23,319 nucleotides of DNA, taken from Reclinomonas americana ATCC 50394 (Eukaryota; Jakobida; Jakobea; Jakobida). Below, piece after piece: positions 1 through 10,639 of this stretch. The DNA lies in assembly GCA_048213135.1 (NCBI GenBank), contig PS015471.1:14713-38031 (forward strand), in the 5' to 3' direction. Positions within the stretch are counted from its first letter, which is position 1. The number at the start of each line of letters is the position of its first letter. The notes under the pieces are model-generated. The model saw only the letters and a list, made by a program, of their open reading frames with translations. It did no database searches and had not been told where the DNA came from. The translations under genes were made by a program, and so were the position numbers.

Positions 1-213
1 GTGTGATCATTGTGGTGTTACCGTTTGATGATGCGCGGTTGTGTAATAGACATGACAAGAGCAATGAGAATGGGCGAGTGAGCGAGAGAGTTGGTGAAGA
101 GTGAGAGTGATCGTACACGAAATGTCATTTGGGCAGAAACCGTCTGTCGTGTTCGGAAATTCATGCAATCCATGACTGATTTTTTTGTTGCTCCCTCTCC
201 TCATCCTCTGCAG

Positions 214-444
214 GCATCCGGTCGAGGCTCTCAAGAAGGCCGTGTACAAGGAGACCACGCGAGTCGGTTCGGTGCTGGTGCAGCTCGATGATGGTCGGGT
301 GTCACTCACGGATTGGACACTGCAAGCGCTCTCGCCTGTTGCGTCCTCCCTCCGCTCCCCCCGTTGCATTTCCACCGCTTGCTAACACATACGTGCAGTC
401 ACGAGCTGGCACCAAGCGACCTCAAACACCGCTGGAGGGACTTG
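214..444 (+). CDS. Partial coding sequence, possible telobox Myb/SANT-like domain end
   Basis: Two exons are suggested. One runs 214-298, after a pyrimidine-rich tract ending CTGCAG. The second starts at 399 or 406 and ends at 444 before GTGAGG. Using the acceptor at 406 keeps phase 0 with the donor at 299. The first exon has a helix-like VEALKKAV segment and the second ends DLKHRWRDL. In telomere-binding Myb (telobox) domains, the last helix carries a DLKDKWR-type motif at about this distance from a VEAL..AV-type first helix, so the resemblance is suggestive. The central tryptophan is not obvious and the exon upstream is not resolved. The sequence then enters a presumed intron and the assembly gap. 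It may be the 3' part of a separate gene or a 5' part of the BTB gene beyond the gap. Coding status is likely; the family assignment is weak. Confidence 0.35.
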
Positions 445-497
445 GTGAGGCGACAAGAGTCAGTGTGTGTGTTTCAATTTCTTCTCATCCTTTTTTC

Positions 498-1106
498 NNN
501 NNNNNNNNNNNNNNNNNNNNNNNNNNNNNNNNNNNNNNNNNNNNNNNNNNNNNNNNNNNNNNNNNNNNNNNNNNNNNNNNNNNNNNNNNNNNNNNNNNNN
601 NNNNNNNNNNNNNNNNNNNNNNNNNNNNNNNNNNNNNNNNNNNNNNNNNNNNNNNNNNNNNNNNNNNNNNNNNNNNNNNNNNNNNNNNNNNNNNNNNNNN
701 NNNNNNNNNNNNNNNNNNNNNNNNNNNNNNNNNNNNNNNNNNNNNNNNNNNNNNNNNNNNNNNNNNNNNNNNNNNNNNNNNNNNNNNNNNNNNNNNNNNN
801 NNNNNNNNNNNNNNNNNNNNNNNNNNNNNNNNNNNNNNNNNNNNNNNNNNNNNNNNNNNNNNNNNNNNNNNNNNNNNNNNNNNNNNNNNNNNNNNNNNNN
901 NNNNNNNNNNNNNNNNNNNNNNNNNNNNNNNNNNNNNNNNNNNNNNNNNNNNNNNNNNNNNNNNNNNNNNNNNNNNNNNNNNNNNNNNNNNNNNNNNNNN
1001 NNNNNNNNNNNNNNNNNNNNNNNNNNNNNNNNNNNNNNNNNNNNNNNNNNNNNNNNNNNNNNNNNNNNNNNNNNNNNNNNNNNNNNNNNNNNNNNNNNNN
1101 NNNNNN
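498..1106. other. Assembly gap (N run)
   Basis: This is a run of 609 undetermined bases. It separates the Myb-like exons from the BTB gene and probably hides at least one exon boundary, since the first resolved bases after it (1107-1122) look like an intron 3' end finishing CTGCAG. Confidence 0.99.
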
Positions 1107-4084
1107 TCCTCCTCATCTGCAGCCGAGATCTCACTACGAAAGAGACCACACACTGCTGCCGAGAAGCTCCAATCCCTTGTCGGTGTGGTAGCACCGCTTC
1201 TCCCGCCGCCAACACCGCCACCACCCCCTCCACCAGCCGCAGCGGCTGTCATTAGCTTGTCACCATCGTCCATGGCCTCGTCATCGTCACCGTCGCCGTC
1301 CTCAGCAGGTGGAGCCACAGCCACCAGCGTGTCACCGTCCAATGGCTCGCATGGACAGTTTGTGTCGCCACCTTCACGCAGCGCGCCACTCAAGCGCGCC
1401 TTCAAGGCCACGCACAAAATGTCTGGCAACGGCTCCTCGTCACCGACCAACGGCAGCAGCAGCAGCACAACCACCACCACTACCACAACAACAACTGTCG
1501 CCACCAGCAGCAGTTCTGCCGCCGCGGCGGCTGCGGCTGCTGCTGCTGCTGCTGGCAATGGCAGCAGTGCAGGAGCGTCGTCAAGGCGCGGCTCCATGAT
1601 GGCGCCACCACCCATCATGACGGCACTACCGACAACGCCTCCCACTGGACCGCGTCCGCCGCCGGTTGAAATCTCCAAGGTTCGTTTCTATGTTGTTTCG
1701 TTGCCCTTGCATCATCGTGTATCTGACTTGCAATGCCGGCAGTGCTATGGTGTGGATGCCGGTGCGGTGGATGCGGAGAGCGAAAAGGCGGTCGACAACT
1801 CGCTGGACGCCGATGTGCGACTGGTGGTGGACAGTGGACGATCGGTGGTGTATGCGCACTCGGCACGGTTGACAGCCAGCTGCCCGTTCTTCGCCGCGCT
1901 GCTGAACGAGCGCGCCAGCAAGCGGGCGGCAGCAGACAAGAAGGCAGCAGTCGCGATGCAAGACGACCGTGAGGGTGGCGATGCGCCGACTGTCACCGCG
2001 AGCACAACCAATGTCGCCGACGCCGATGATATCGACTCGGCGAGCGTGCCGCGTGTGCTGTCACTGGAGGACGTGGAAATGGACGATCGCAATGCCCGTT
2101 CAAGTCCAAACACCACCAGCAAGTCGACGCTGCCGCCGCTGCCGCCCATGTCGGAGGCTGAATGTTGCGACTGAGTTTCTCTCTCCTTCAAAAGGAGTCT
2201 CTTGTGCGTTTAGCTCACACGCACACGTTTCTACGCAGTTGTGACGCTGGAAGTCGCCGGTGTCAGTCGCGAGGCCATGATTCGAACTCTGCAGTTCTTG
2301 TACACGCAGCGTCTGCACGTCAGCACGAGCGTGGTGTTGCAGTTGGTGGCAGCTGCCCGCTCTCTGCATCTGCCGGTGATGCTGGCGCACTGCACGACAT
2401 TCATGCACGAGAACCTGACGCCGCACCTGGCGCTGGCGTGCTGGGACTTGTCGCGAGCGGACCCGACGCTCTTCTCTGCCGCCTTCCTCGAGCACTGTGA
2501 ACAGTTTGTGTCGCTGGAGATGAGCGCAGTGCTATCGGAGGACGCCTTTTTGCGTCTGTCGCCCGATTCGCTCCTGGCGTTCCTCGAGGCCTTCCACGAG
2601 TTCATGTGCGAGAAGCCAGAGGAACTCTTTGTGAAGCTCGTGCAGTGGGGCAGGTGAGCGCTGGGAAGTCTTCGAAAGAAACAGTGGCGACTCTCTGCTC
2701 ACTTCACCTCCCCCCTCGCTCTCTCTGTGTGCGTGCACGCAGAATACATTTGCATCTGGCGCATGTGCCGCTGCAGGCGCTGCCGTCGGACGATCGCCGT
2801 ACGCTTGCCGCACTCCTGGCACGGTTCATGGAGTTTGTGCAGTTCAACGAAATACCATTCCAGCACTTTGTGCAGCGCATTGAGCCGACGCAACTGGTGC
2901 CGCTGGAGGTGGCGCATGCGCGATACAAGCAGCACCTGTTTACTTCGAACGCGGAGCAGAGACTATCGCCTCGTGGTGCGTCGTCATCATCATTTCCGTT
3001 GCAGGAAGTTCAGTCGTTCGACTCACCTTTGCCCTTTTTTCCCTCTCTCTCAGCGGACCATCTCGAGCTGTTGAGTGCCGTGGCCACGTCAGACCCGCAG
3101 ATGGATCAGTGCTCCATTCGCTGGGAGATTGAGCAGTTTGCTCAGATCACCGAGACGTACATTTCGAGCCCGGTGTTTGTGGCCGGCAATCAGTTTTGGT
3201 GAGAACCGATTTCCTCTCGTGACTCGCGCGCAATCATGGTCTCTCACAAACGCTGGTGGCTGGCGCGCAACAGGAGTCTCGTCTTGTATCCACGTGGCGA
3301 TTCAGATGCGGCTGGATTCATTTCGTTGTTTGTGCGGCGTGTGTCGGCGACCTCTGTCAATGCCAAGGTACTGTCGTGCACTCCGTTTTTTGTCTCTCTC
3401 TTTACCTAAGAGGTCACTGACGCTGCTGCAGTCGTGGGCCACCTCGTCCGTCGCCGGCAATGTGTCGTTCCGGTCGCCCGACGAAGACTTTAGGGTTTGT
3501 AGTCTTGAGTGGTTTCACTGTTGCTGTCAACACTCTTTTTTGTTGGCCTGCTCACTCGTTCGCGCAGTCTGCCACGCCATCGCCACTGTCTCGCATGGAC
3601 GACAGAGTTGCGTCTATATGCGCACGCACACGCACCATCATCGATGGCGACTGACGTGTTTCATTATTTTGCTTGTAGGGCACACCTACCAATGCTGACG
3701 AACGAACGGCATCGCGGCCTGGCACGCCGGCGATGAGCATGACGGTCAAGCCCGGAAGTGAATGGGATCACGAGCAGGTTACACACATGGACCTGCGCTT
3801 CTCTGCGCATCCGGAGCCGCCTCATATGGACCCGCGTCGATGCAGTTGCGCAGTTGCCGCCGCCGCTGAAACAAACAACGCCTGTGCTCGTGACTCACGA
3901 GTTGGTGGTGACTGCAGAGTTGGTGTTCCGAAAAGATTGCAATGCGCTTGGATTCGGACCGTGCGTCGAGCGAGAGAAGCTGGTGGAGGCGTTGGGCGAG
4001 GGTGGGACTCTGTGGCTTCACCTACTGATGTGCACGCCGCTGACCTCCAGCCGCCGGATGGTGTCGCTAGCAGGCTTTGCGTGA
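1107..4084 (+). CDS. BTB-BACK-MATH domain protein, 5' end in gap
   Basis: Likely a substrate adaptor for a cullin-3 ubiquitin ligase or a related scaffold; that role is inferred from the BTB and MATH families. Exons that keep phase throughout: 1123-1679, 1743-2163, 2239-2653, 2743-2975, 3054-3198, 3274-3367, 3432-3494, 3568-3606, 3679-3777, 3854-4084 (TGA). About 765 residues are visible. Order: a low-complexity Pro/Ser/Thr/Ala N-terminus (to about 1660); first half of BTB (DVRLVVDSG...VYAHSARLTASCPFF, 1800-1900); an acidic insertion of about 80 residues; second half of BTB (VTLEVAGV...LQFLYTQRL, 2240-2320); a BACK region (2330-2950); then MATH, with IRWEIEQF and ISSPVFVAG (3115-3185), WSLVLYPRGD across the 3198/3274 junction, and GFGPCVEREKL (about 3952-3985). 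A Ser/Pro-rich insertion sits inside MATH. SPOP-type proteins have MATH first; BTB-BACK followed by a TRAF/MATH-like domain is known in BTBD17-type proteins. The start codon is not visible. Confidence 0.82.
1453..1553 (+). repeat. Coding homopolymer tract: Ser, Thr and Ala runs
   Basis: Within the first resolved exon of the BTB gene, AGC repeats encode four Ser, ACN repeats encode ten Thr, and a GCN/CTG-rich stretch encodes twelve Ala. The mix of synonymous codons in the Ala and Thr runs argues for selection on the protein as well as slippage. The same DNA reads as poly-Ala and poly-Val on the other strand, which creates spurious long frames there. Confidence 0.85.
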
Positions 4085-4202
4085 GGCACTGAGGAGCGTG
4101 CATGCGTGTGTATGTGTGTGGAGAGGGGAGGACGATGTGATGTGGATAAAAGAGATGACCAATTTGTGTGAATAAGCAAGCATTCAATCCTCCGCATCCC
4201 CT
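4085..4202. other. Convergent intergenic spacer between two stop codons
   Basis: These 118 nt separate the TGA of the BTB-BACK-MATH gene from the TAG of the membrane-protein gene on the opposite strand. Both polyadenylation regions must lie here or overlap the neighbouring coding exon. GATAAA near 4145 and GAATAAG near 4171 are the only A-rich hexamer candidates on the + strand. No other gene is visible. Confidence 0.6.
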
Positions 4203-7200
4203 CTATTCTTGTATGGATGTTGGTGACAGTGAGCTGTAGCGACCGCGCTGTTGCTCGCGATCCCACAACACCACTGTGCCGGCCAGGCCGAGAAGCGACA
4301 GAAGCTGCACCGACGCGTTGGAGCTGAGGAACAGCGACACTGCACTGCCGCACGACGCCAGATACACAAACGCTGGCTTTGGCAACTCTGCGTGCGCACA
4401 GAGTCAGCAGAGAATATATCTGGTGAAAGAGAGAGAGAGAGTGTCGTGCAACTCACCGATCTTGATGCCGACAATCTCCGGCAATCCGCGTGTTGTACGG
4501 AACACCAAGTGCGCCAGCAGCGTCACCAGCTGTGCCGTGGTCACCGCCAAGCAGCCAAAGTTCCACAACGCAGACAGCACAGAGCCGCCGCGAACGACGG
4601 AGCCAATGATGCGGAAAACGCCTGTCCAGAAGAGCGGGAAGGTGCACGCGACAGTGGGCAGGATGTAGCGATTGTTATCGTTGAGATCGCGGGCGAGGAA
4701 GTTGTCCGGATGCATCAGCAAGAACAGCGAGGCGAAGAGGACAGTGGCGCCCTCGCTGGGGATGCCCCACACCGACATTTGGAAGTTGGCCAACTGCACA
4801 TGCGTGTGTCAGCGTGATGATGATGATGACGACCACGACGACCAAATGACATGATTGTCGCAACACTCAACTTGCGCAAAGATGTACGCGGTAATCACGC
4901 CGACATTGCACAGCAGTCCCATGCGTGACTTTTCTGACCGACTCAGGTGCACAACTCCAGCCTTCTTCGACAACGACTGCTCCGACATGAACTCGTCGCT
5001 CTTCTCCGTCGACTCCCTACACACGCGCACACTGTCAGAGACCAGTGCGGCAAGAAGAACTGCAACGCACTGCGTTGCGACTCACTTCTTGAGTGCCCTC
5101 TCCGAGGCCGTGAGCTTCAGCTTGAGCGACAAGGCGAAGAGCAGTGCGACGGCGGCATGCAGCGCAAAGAGCGCCACTGACGACTGTCGCTGCCACTCCA
5201 AGTAGAAGCCGGGCGGCACCGACGCCTCCGACGTGAAGTAGATGAACAGGAAGGAGAAGGGGAAGCAGGCGACGCAAACCAGCAACCTGTAAACAGATGA
5301 AGAGAGCACTTGTGAGCCGTGAGCGTGCAGCTTGCCATGACAACGCCTTGCGTACCCAATGATCAGCGCTCGCACTTGGAATTTCGATGTCGTGAACGTA
5401 ATGTGCGCAATCATCATGGTTCCCGCCACGCACGTGATCGAGATGCTGAGACCGAGCAGCAGGTTGACGTAGCGGAAAATGGCAAACGACACTCCAATGC
5501 CGAGACCCAGACCGGCCACCGCACTCAATGCCATTCGCGCAGCTGCGGCGATGATTTGTGAGGCACAAAGCTTAACTGCACCAGCACATACATCAAGGGG
5601 GACGAAAACGCACGAGGAGTGTCCGGCAGCGGGGCAAGGGTGGCGACGCCGGCGCAAATCAGCACCACCGTGAGGACAGTGAACCGCACACGCGTTTCGT
5701 CACTCGCTGCCGAGCCAGCCCACACGCATACGAGACCAGCAACACTGCAGAAGAACTGCAGGCGCTTGAGGTAGCGCACGTGCGGCAAGAACGACAAAGT
5801 GACCGGCAGCGAGGCTGCGGCCACCGTCAGGAAGAAGGCGCCCATGGAGAACGTCTCCGAGACCACTGGTCGGTAGAAGAGCAGGCTGAAGACGCGTGCC
5901 AGCACCATGTTGCGCGTGAAGAATGCCACCGCCACGAGGCCCAGCAGGTACTGGGCGACCTGCGGTGGTTGAAGATGAAGAGAGAGGAACACTGTGAGTC
6001 ATCCGTGTCGTCTCACACAAGCACACACGCAGGCGCCGATGCGACTTACCTCCAGCTTGGTGACCTGCTGCTCACGGACGACGGCAATCTGCATGCGAGC
6101 GAAAGCGCACACCAACAGGAACAATGGCGGCAACGACCGAATGATGAGGTCGGAGCCCAGCAGCACCATCAGCTTGCACGAGTACAGTCCAATCAGCACC
6201 GAGGCGATGTTGGGCGAAATTAGCTCCTTCTTGAGTAGCCTGTAGCGAGTTGCTATTCAGCCAGCACGACTGATACTGCTGACATGCACGAAGACACGAA
6301 CCGGTACGCAAAGAAGAGACCGCCCACAAGCGTCAGCAGGAAGAGGAACGATGGGTACATGGCTATGTGTGGCAAAGCGAGTCCAATGAGTGAGCAAATG
6401 AAGAAAGCGCGCACAGGAGATGGGGTGATGACGCAACGTTCCGCCTGGAACATGACAATCGTCTCCACCACCGACATGAACAGCGCCTGCAAGCACAGCA
6501 GTGCCGGGAAGCTGACTTGCACAACGTGCGCCAGCTGCGTCATGGAATACACGCGACGTCGATCAGTAGTCGCGCGACGCGAGCAAGCAAACAAGAAACC
6601 ACACATGCAGTACACAACTGAGCCCTTGGCCGCCGACCCACTGCGCGATGGCGACAGAGGCGCGTCGCCAGCACCACCCGCAACCAGTGTAGCACCGCCC
6701 AGCAGATCCAGGGCCACCAAGTGGTGGTAGGCACACACCACAAGCAGCGAGAGCACACCCAGCATGAAGAGCAGGATGGAGAAGTGCTTCAGAGCAATGC
6801 TGAACGAGCCGCCCTCCAGTGTCAGGCGCATCTCGTAGCTGTGCAGCGCGCAATGAGGAACAGGAGATCAAACACGCCGAAATTGCTTGCCACGCAACAA
6901 AATGTGTCCAAACGAGCGCGAAATGTACTGCAGCAAGCACACCGTGAAAGCGCCCACAGCCGCATACAGCAGCTGTCTCGCGCACACAACGAAACAAAAC
7001 AATGCACTTGAGTTCCTTTTCCAACAGCACCACCACGAATAATGGAGAACAAGTGGCGAACCTGGAACGAGCGCTTCATGATCCATGCTCCGCCTGCCGC
7101 ACCGGCGAGGATGGCACACAGAACGCCGATCGGACCGAACCCCATCAGCACAGCAGCACAGAAGCCACCGAATCCGCACACCGACGCCATGACGATGATC

Positions 7201-8560
7201 AGCAGTCGGTGGCTGGCCGACGAGACCACTCGCTCGTCGTCGGCGGCAATCGCTGGCAATCGAGTGATAATCACCAGCAGCAGGAAGCCACCCGTCGCGG
7301 TCACCGCTGTGCCCAAGAACAAGCGGCCCACCATGCTCATGCTGACAAAGAAGGCGGCGAACCACTCGAACAGCACACGCGCCTCGAACCAAATGGACAG
7401 AATGGTGATGCACACGGCCAGCACAATGGTGTCGCGATTGACTGCGTCGCACAACAGAAATATGCATAAGATGAAGAATTCAACTTGTAGTCAGTGGTAA
7501 TCCTGGCACGTTGCTCACCAATCGACGGAGAGGCGCTGCCGGCGCGCTCATCCTCCTCAGCAAAGAACGACGATGTCGACGCCTTGCGACGACTGGCACG
7601 GCCTGGCGAACCCACCGACATCCACCAAAGCAGACTCGGGCGCACTGCCATGTGCAACAGCAAGACCACCAGTGCGACCAGCGCCGCATTGTTGAGACCG
7701 TGACGGAACAGCGAATCGGTTCCACCGAGCAGACCGCCACCGCCCACGAGGCGGTACACGGACGAGCCGTCGTTGGCTGAGGCACATGTGATGAATACAA
7801 ACAAAATCGAGAGGAGTGGGTTGCAAGTGTTGTGTGTGCGAGACTCACCGGGTGCCAGGTTCGACGGATAACTCAGGTGCAAGATCCAGTACACCGTAGT
7901 TGGCAGGCCGACAGGCAACACAAAAGAGACGAGCGCGCCCTCCATGTCGGTCTGTACGCGATCCTCGGCCGAGGTGGCGAGGTAGCGCGGAATCGACGAC
8001 TTGCCGTTGTTGCTGGTTCGCACCGGCGACATGGGCGACGATGCCGACGAGGACGACGAAGGACCGGCGTTTACCGAGGTTCCCGGCAAGTCCACATCCA
8101 CAAAGCCGGGGGGATTGTGCACGAGCGGGGCGCTCGACGAGGCACGAGACGGGTCACTCGTGTCGCGGTCGTGGCGATGCGAGTTGGGTCCCAGCTTGAA
8201 CGACGATCGCAGCGGCTGCATCATGGGACTGGCCACGGCCACCAAGAGCACGGCAAACAGAGCCGGCACCTGTTGCACTGACGACGACAACGTCGACGCC
8301 AGCTGCAAAACGCCCGACAGGCTGGCGATCGGCAGGCAGACGATCAGCATGCGCTCCATTGCCTGCACGCACCAAGCAGCTGTTAGCCACGGCAGTTCTT
8401 TTCCCGTGACGCGCGTGCGTCACACAGACTCTTTGCGCTCACCAGCACCCATCGCGGACGCGTCCACTGCAGCCACCTGAACTGCAGCGTCGCCCAGAAA
8501 CCGCACAGAATCAGCAGAGCAAAGGAACTTGCCAGATCGATCGTCAATCGGATGGTGATG
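4203..8560 (-). CDS. Large polytopic membrane protein of unknown family, 5' end missing
   Basis: I do not recognise the family. Fourteen exons in consistent phase, 3' to 5': 4203-4387 (TAG), 4457-4793, 4872-5016, 5086-5286, 5356-5542, 5614-5959, 6050-6239, 6308-6534, 6619-6838, 6899-6972, 7062-7441, 7519-7776, 7849-8362, 8443-8560. They encode 1126 residues plus an unknown N-terminus. Nearly every exon carries one to four hydrophobic stretches of 16-25 residues, about 28-30 in all, joined by short loops. Two longer hydrophilic loops stand out: a Ser/Pro/Asp-rich one (about 7950-8210) and a basic/acidic one (about 7530-7610). Pairs of basic residues often flank the hydrophobic segments. I see no ABC, ion-pump or receptor signature, so a transporter, channel or scaffold role cannot be chosen. 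The acceptor at 8561 leads into an intron holding the (CA)n tract and the gap, where the start must lie or begin. The exon 6619-6838 boundary could be shifted by 3 nt. Confidence 0.8.
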
Positions 8561-8597
8561 CTGCGGGAAGCAATGAGAAAAGGATGAGTCGGAAAGT

Positions 8598-8598
<1 letters not shown>

Positions 8599-8687
<89 letters not shown>
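8599..8687. repeat. (CA)n microsatellite
   Basis: An uninterrupted CA dinucleotide repeat of about 89 nt lies in the first resolved intron of the membrane-protein gene and stops 8 nt before the assembly gap. It probably caused the gap. It reads as His-Thr or Cys-Val in all frames and is not coding. Confidence 0.97.
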
Positions 8688-8689
<2 letters not shown>

Positions 8690-8695
8690 CGACGC

Positions 8696-9029
8696 NNNNN
8701 NNNNNNNNNNNNNNNNNNNNNNNNNNNNNNNNNNNNNNNNNNNNNNNNNNNNNNNNNNNNNNNNNNNNNNNNNNNNNNNNNNNNNNNNNNNNNNNNNNNN
8801 NNNNNNNNNNNNNNNNNNNNNNNNNNNNNNNNNNNNNNNNNNNNNNNNNNNNNNNNNNNNNNNNNNNNNNNNNNNNNNNNNNNNNNNNNNNNNNNNNNNN
8901 NNNNNNNNNNNNNNNNNNNNNNNNNNNNNNNNNNNNNNNNNNNNNNNNNNNNNNNNNNNNNNNNNNNNNNNNNNNNNNNNNNNNNNNNNNNNNNNNNNNN
9001 NNNNNNNNNNNNNNNNNNNNNNNNNNNNN
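8696..9029. other. Assembly gap (N run)
   Basis: This is a run of 334 undetermined bases. It hides the 5' end of the membrane-protein gene and probably part of the 3' flank of the LRRC71-like gene, whose stop is 74 nt beyond the gap. Confidence 0.99.
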
Positions 9030-9103
9030 TTCGTTGACACAGGACGCGCAGTTTGGTTTTTCATTTAAGGCGACGGCGACGGTCTGCGACCTCCTCCCCG
9101 CTG

Positions 9104-10593
9104 TCATGTGGCTTCGGTGGCGGCCGCAGAGGCAACAGAGTCACCATTTCCGGTGGCTCTTTGCAGCACTGCCCAGGCGTCGTCGGAAACGTCGAGACCC
9201 CGCGTGATAATCAGTCGCTTCACCGGGCACACCGAGGCCGGTTCGCTGACGGCCAGCGCCAGTGCACGCACGCCCACGTCGGAGATGTGCGGGTTGGCGC
9301 GTAGGTTCAGCGCGCGAAGCGTCTGATTGCCTGGCATCTGTGTCACCTGGGCGCCGGGCTCGGTCTTGACCAGTTTCTCCTCGAACTGCGTCAGAGTCGG
9401 TGGCTTGCCCTTTGCTGGCGGCTGTCGACAAATACATTGTGTTGAGACGACGTCGATCGAGAAGGAAGTGGGCCGCAGAAGCCAAACCTTCTTCGGGCCC
9501 AACAACGCATCCTCTCGTCGCAATTGCAACGCAATCAACTGCTTCACCCACTCGTCGTCTTGCGACGGCCGCAGTGGCACGCGATCGCGCAGCACACGAG
9601 ACAGCACCAGAGCACCCGAGTCGCCGACAAAGTTGTGACTGAGGTCAATGTGCAACAGGCGCGGATGCACAACCAGCAGGTCGGCCAGCGCCCGCGCCGC
9701 TCCATCGCCCAACTCGTTGCCGTACAAATCCAGCGTGCACAGCGAGTCGTCCACGATGAGCCCATCGACCAGCGCCGCCAGGTCCTCGTCCACCAGATGG
9801 CAGTCGCGGAAGGCCAGGTGTCGTGCTACGTTGCGGATCTCGCGAAGAATTCTGCGTCGCGCTATGCATGAGCCGACGACAACAACAACGAACGAGGAAG
9901 TGTGAGTGAGTGGAGAGAGAGCGAAACTGTCGGAATTCTACTCGGGCATCAGAAGGCGATCCACCGGCGTCGCTGCCGGCCACCGCTGCCGCAGAGGCAA
10001 ACTCACAATTCTGAAACTCGACAAACGGCACTCGCCACGATCGCTGCTTGTTGCCATGACACGCATCGCGCAAGCACGTGAGCACCAGCTGCCGCAGCGC
10101 TGCATTCGACACCCGAGTGTGCGAGATCACCACTCGTCGCACACAGTTGCTGTACTCGGGCAACACATCGCACAGCGGCCGCAGCTGCTCCGGTGACAGC
10201 GGGGTGACGGTGGCCAGCGCGGGTGCACTGATGGGTTTCACTGCGAGCGCGCGTGTCAGACACAGAGAGAGAGAGCAAGCAGGCAGGAAGACCGACCATC
10301 GCCACCAGAGGGCAAGTGGACGCGAATGAGCACATCGCATCGCGTGTGCAGCAGCTCGACGTATGGATCCGTCTCTTCCAGTCCCGTGAGGTCTGTGTGA
10401 ACGGCGAAGAGAAGAGATCGAGTGTGCGTGAGAGAGGGAGAGAGTGGGGAGAGAAGCATCACACTCACAACGATCACTGACCTGCCGGGTACGATGGCAG
10501 CTTCTCTGTGATCACTCGCACATGCGGATGCGCTGCTTCTGCACTGCCTCCACCGTATGCCTCAAGCACACGAGCAGCCAGCGAGGGAAACAT
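9104..10593 (-). CDS. LRRC71-like leucine-rich repeat protein
   Basis: Probable cilium- or axoneme-associated scaffold, by family inference. Five exons, 5' to 3': 10482-10593 (ATG at 10593), 10297-10392, 9928-10240, 9488-9851, 9104-9421 (TGA); 400 residues in unbroken phase. The 66-nt intron 9422-9487 is a multiple of three and stop-free, so it could be misread as coding. Ribonuclease-inhibitor-type LRRs appear as RRVVISHTRVSNAALRQLV, RHLAFRDCHLVDEDLAALV, TLDLYGNELGDGAARAL and HIDLSHNFVGDSGALVL. They are followed by a charged, Lys/Pro-rich break (KKPPAKGKPP), and then, after MPGN, one more repeat (RALNLRANPHISDVGV). That order, an LRR block, a basic spacer, then an MPGN-led final repeat, is how I remember vertebrate LRRC71. 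The start is the first ATG after a pyrimidine-rich leader; the next gene upstream ends only 46 nt away. The generic alternative is another LRR protein of the TCTE1/NOD type. Confidence 0.72.
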
Positions 10594-10639
10594 TGCGAAA
10601 AAAAGAGGAGAGAAATCGAGGACAATCACTCATCAACGG

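Noticed and set aside
485-1678. Minus-strand frame rich in Val, Ala and Gly opposite the BTB gene N-terminus
   Set aside because: It is the antisense of the Ser/Thr/Ala homopolymers and crosses the gap.
3778-3845. Acceptor at 3845 for the last intron of the BTB-BACK-MATH gene
   Set aside because: In the phase set by the donor it meets a stop within eight codons. The acceptor at 3853 keeps the frame through the MATH C-terminal motif to 4084.
5543-5613. GTATGT (near 5588 on the minus strand) as donor for this intron
   Set aside because: It looks closer to consensus but leaves the wrong phase for the next exon. The upstream GTGCGT at 5613 restores the hydrophobic reading frame.
8584-9207. Apparent proteins rich in His-Thr or Cys-Val across the (CA)n tract and gap
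   Set aside because: Produced by translating a microsatellite and Ns; no coding signal.
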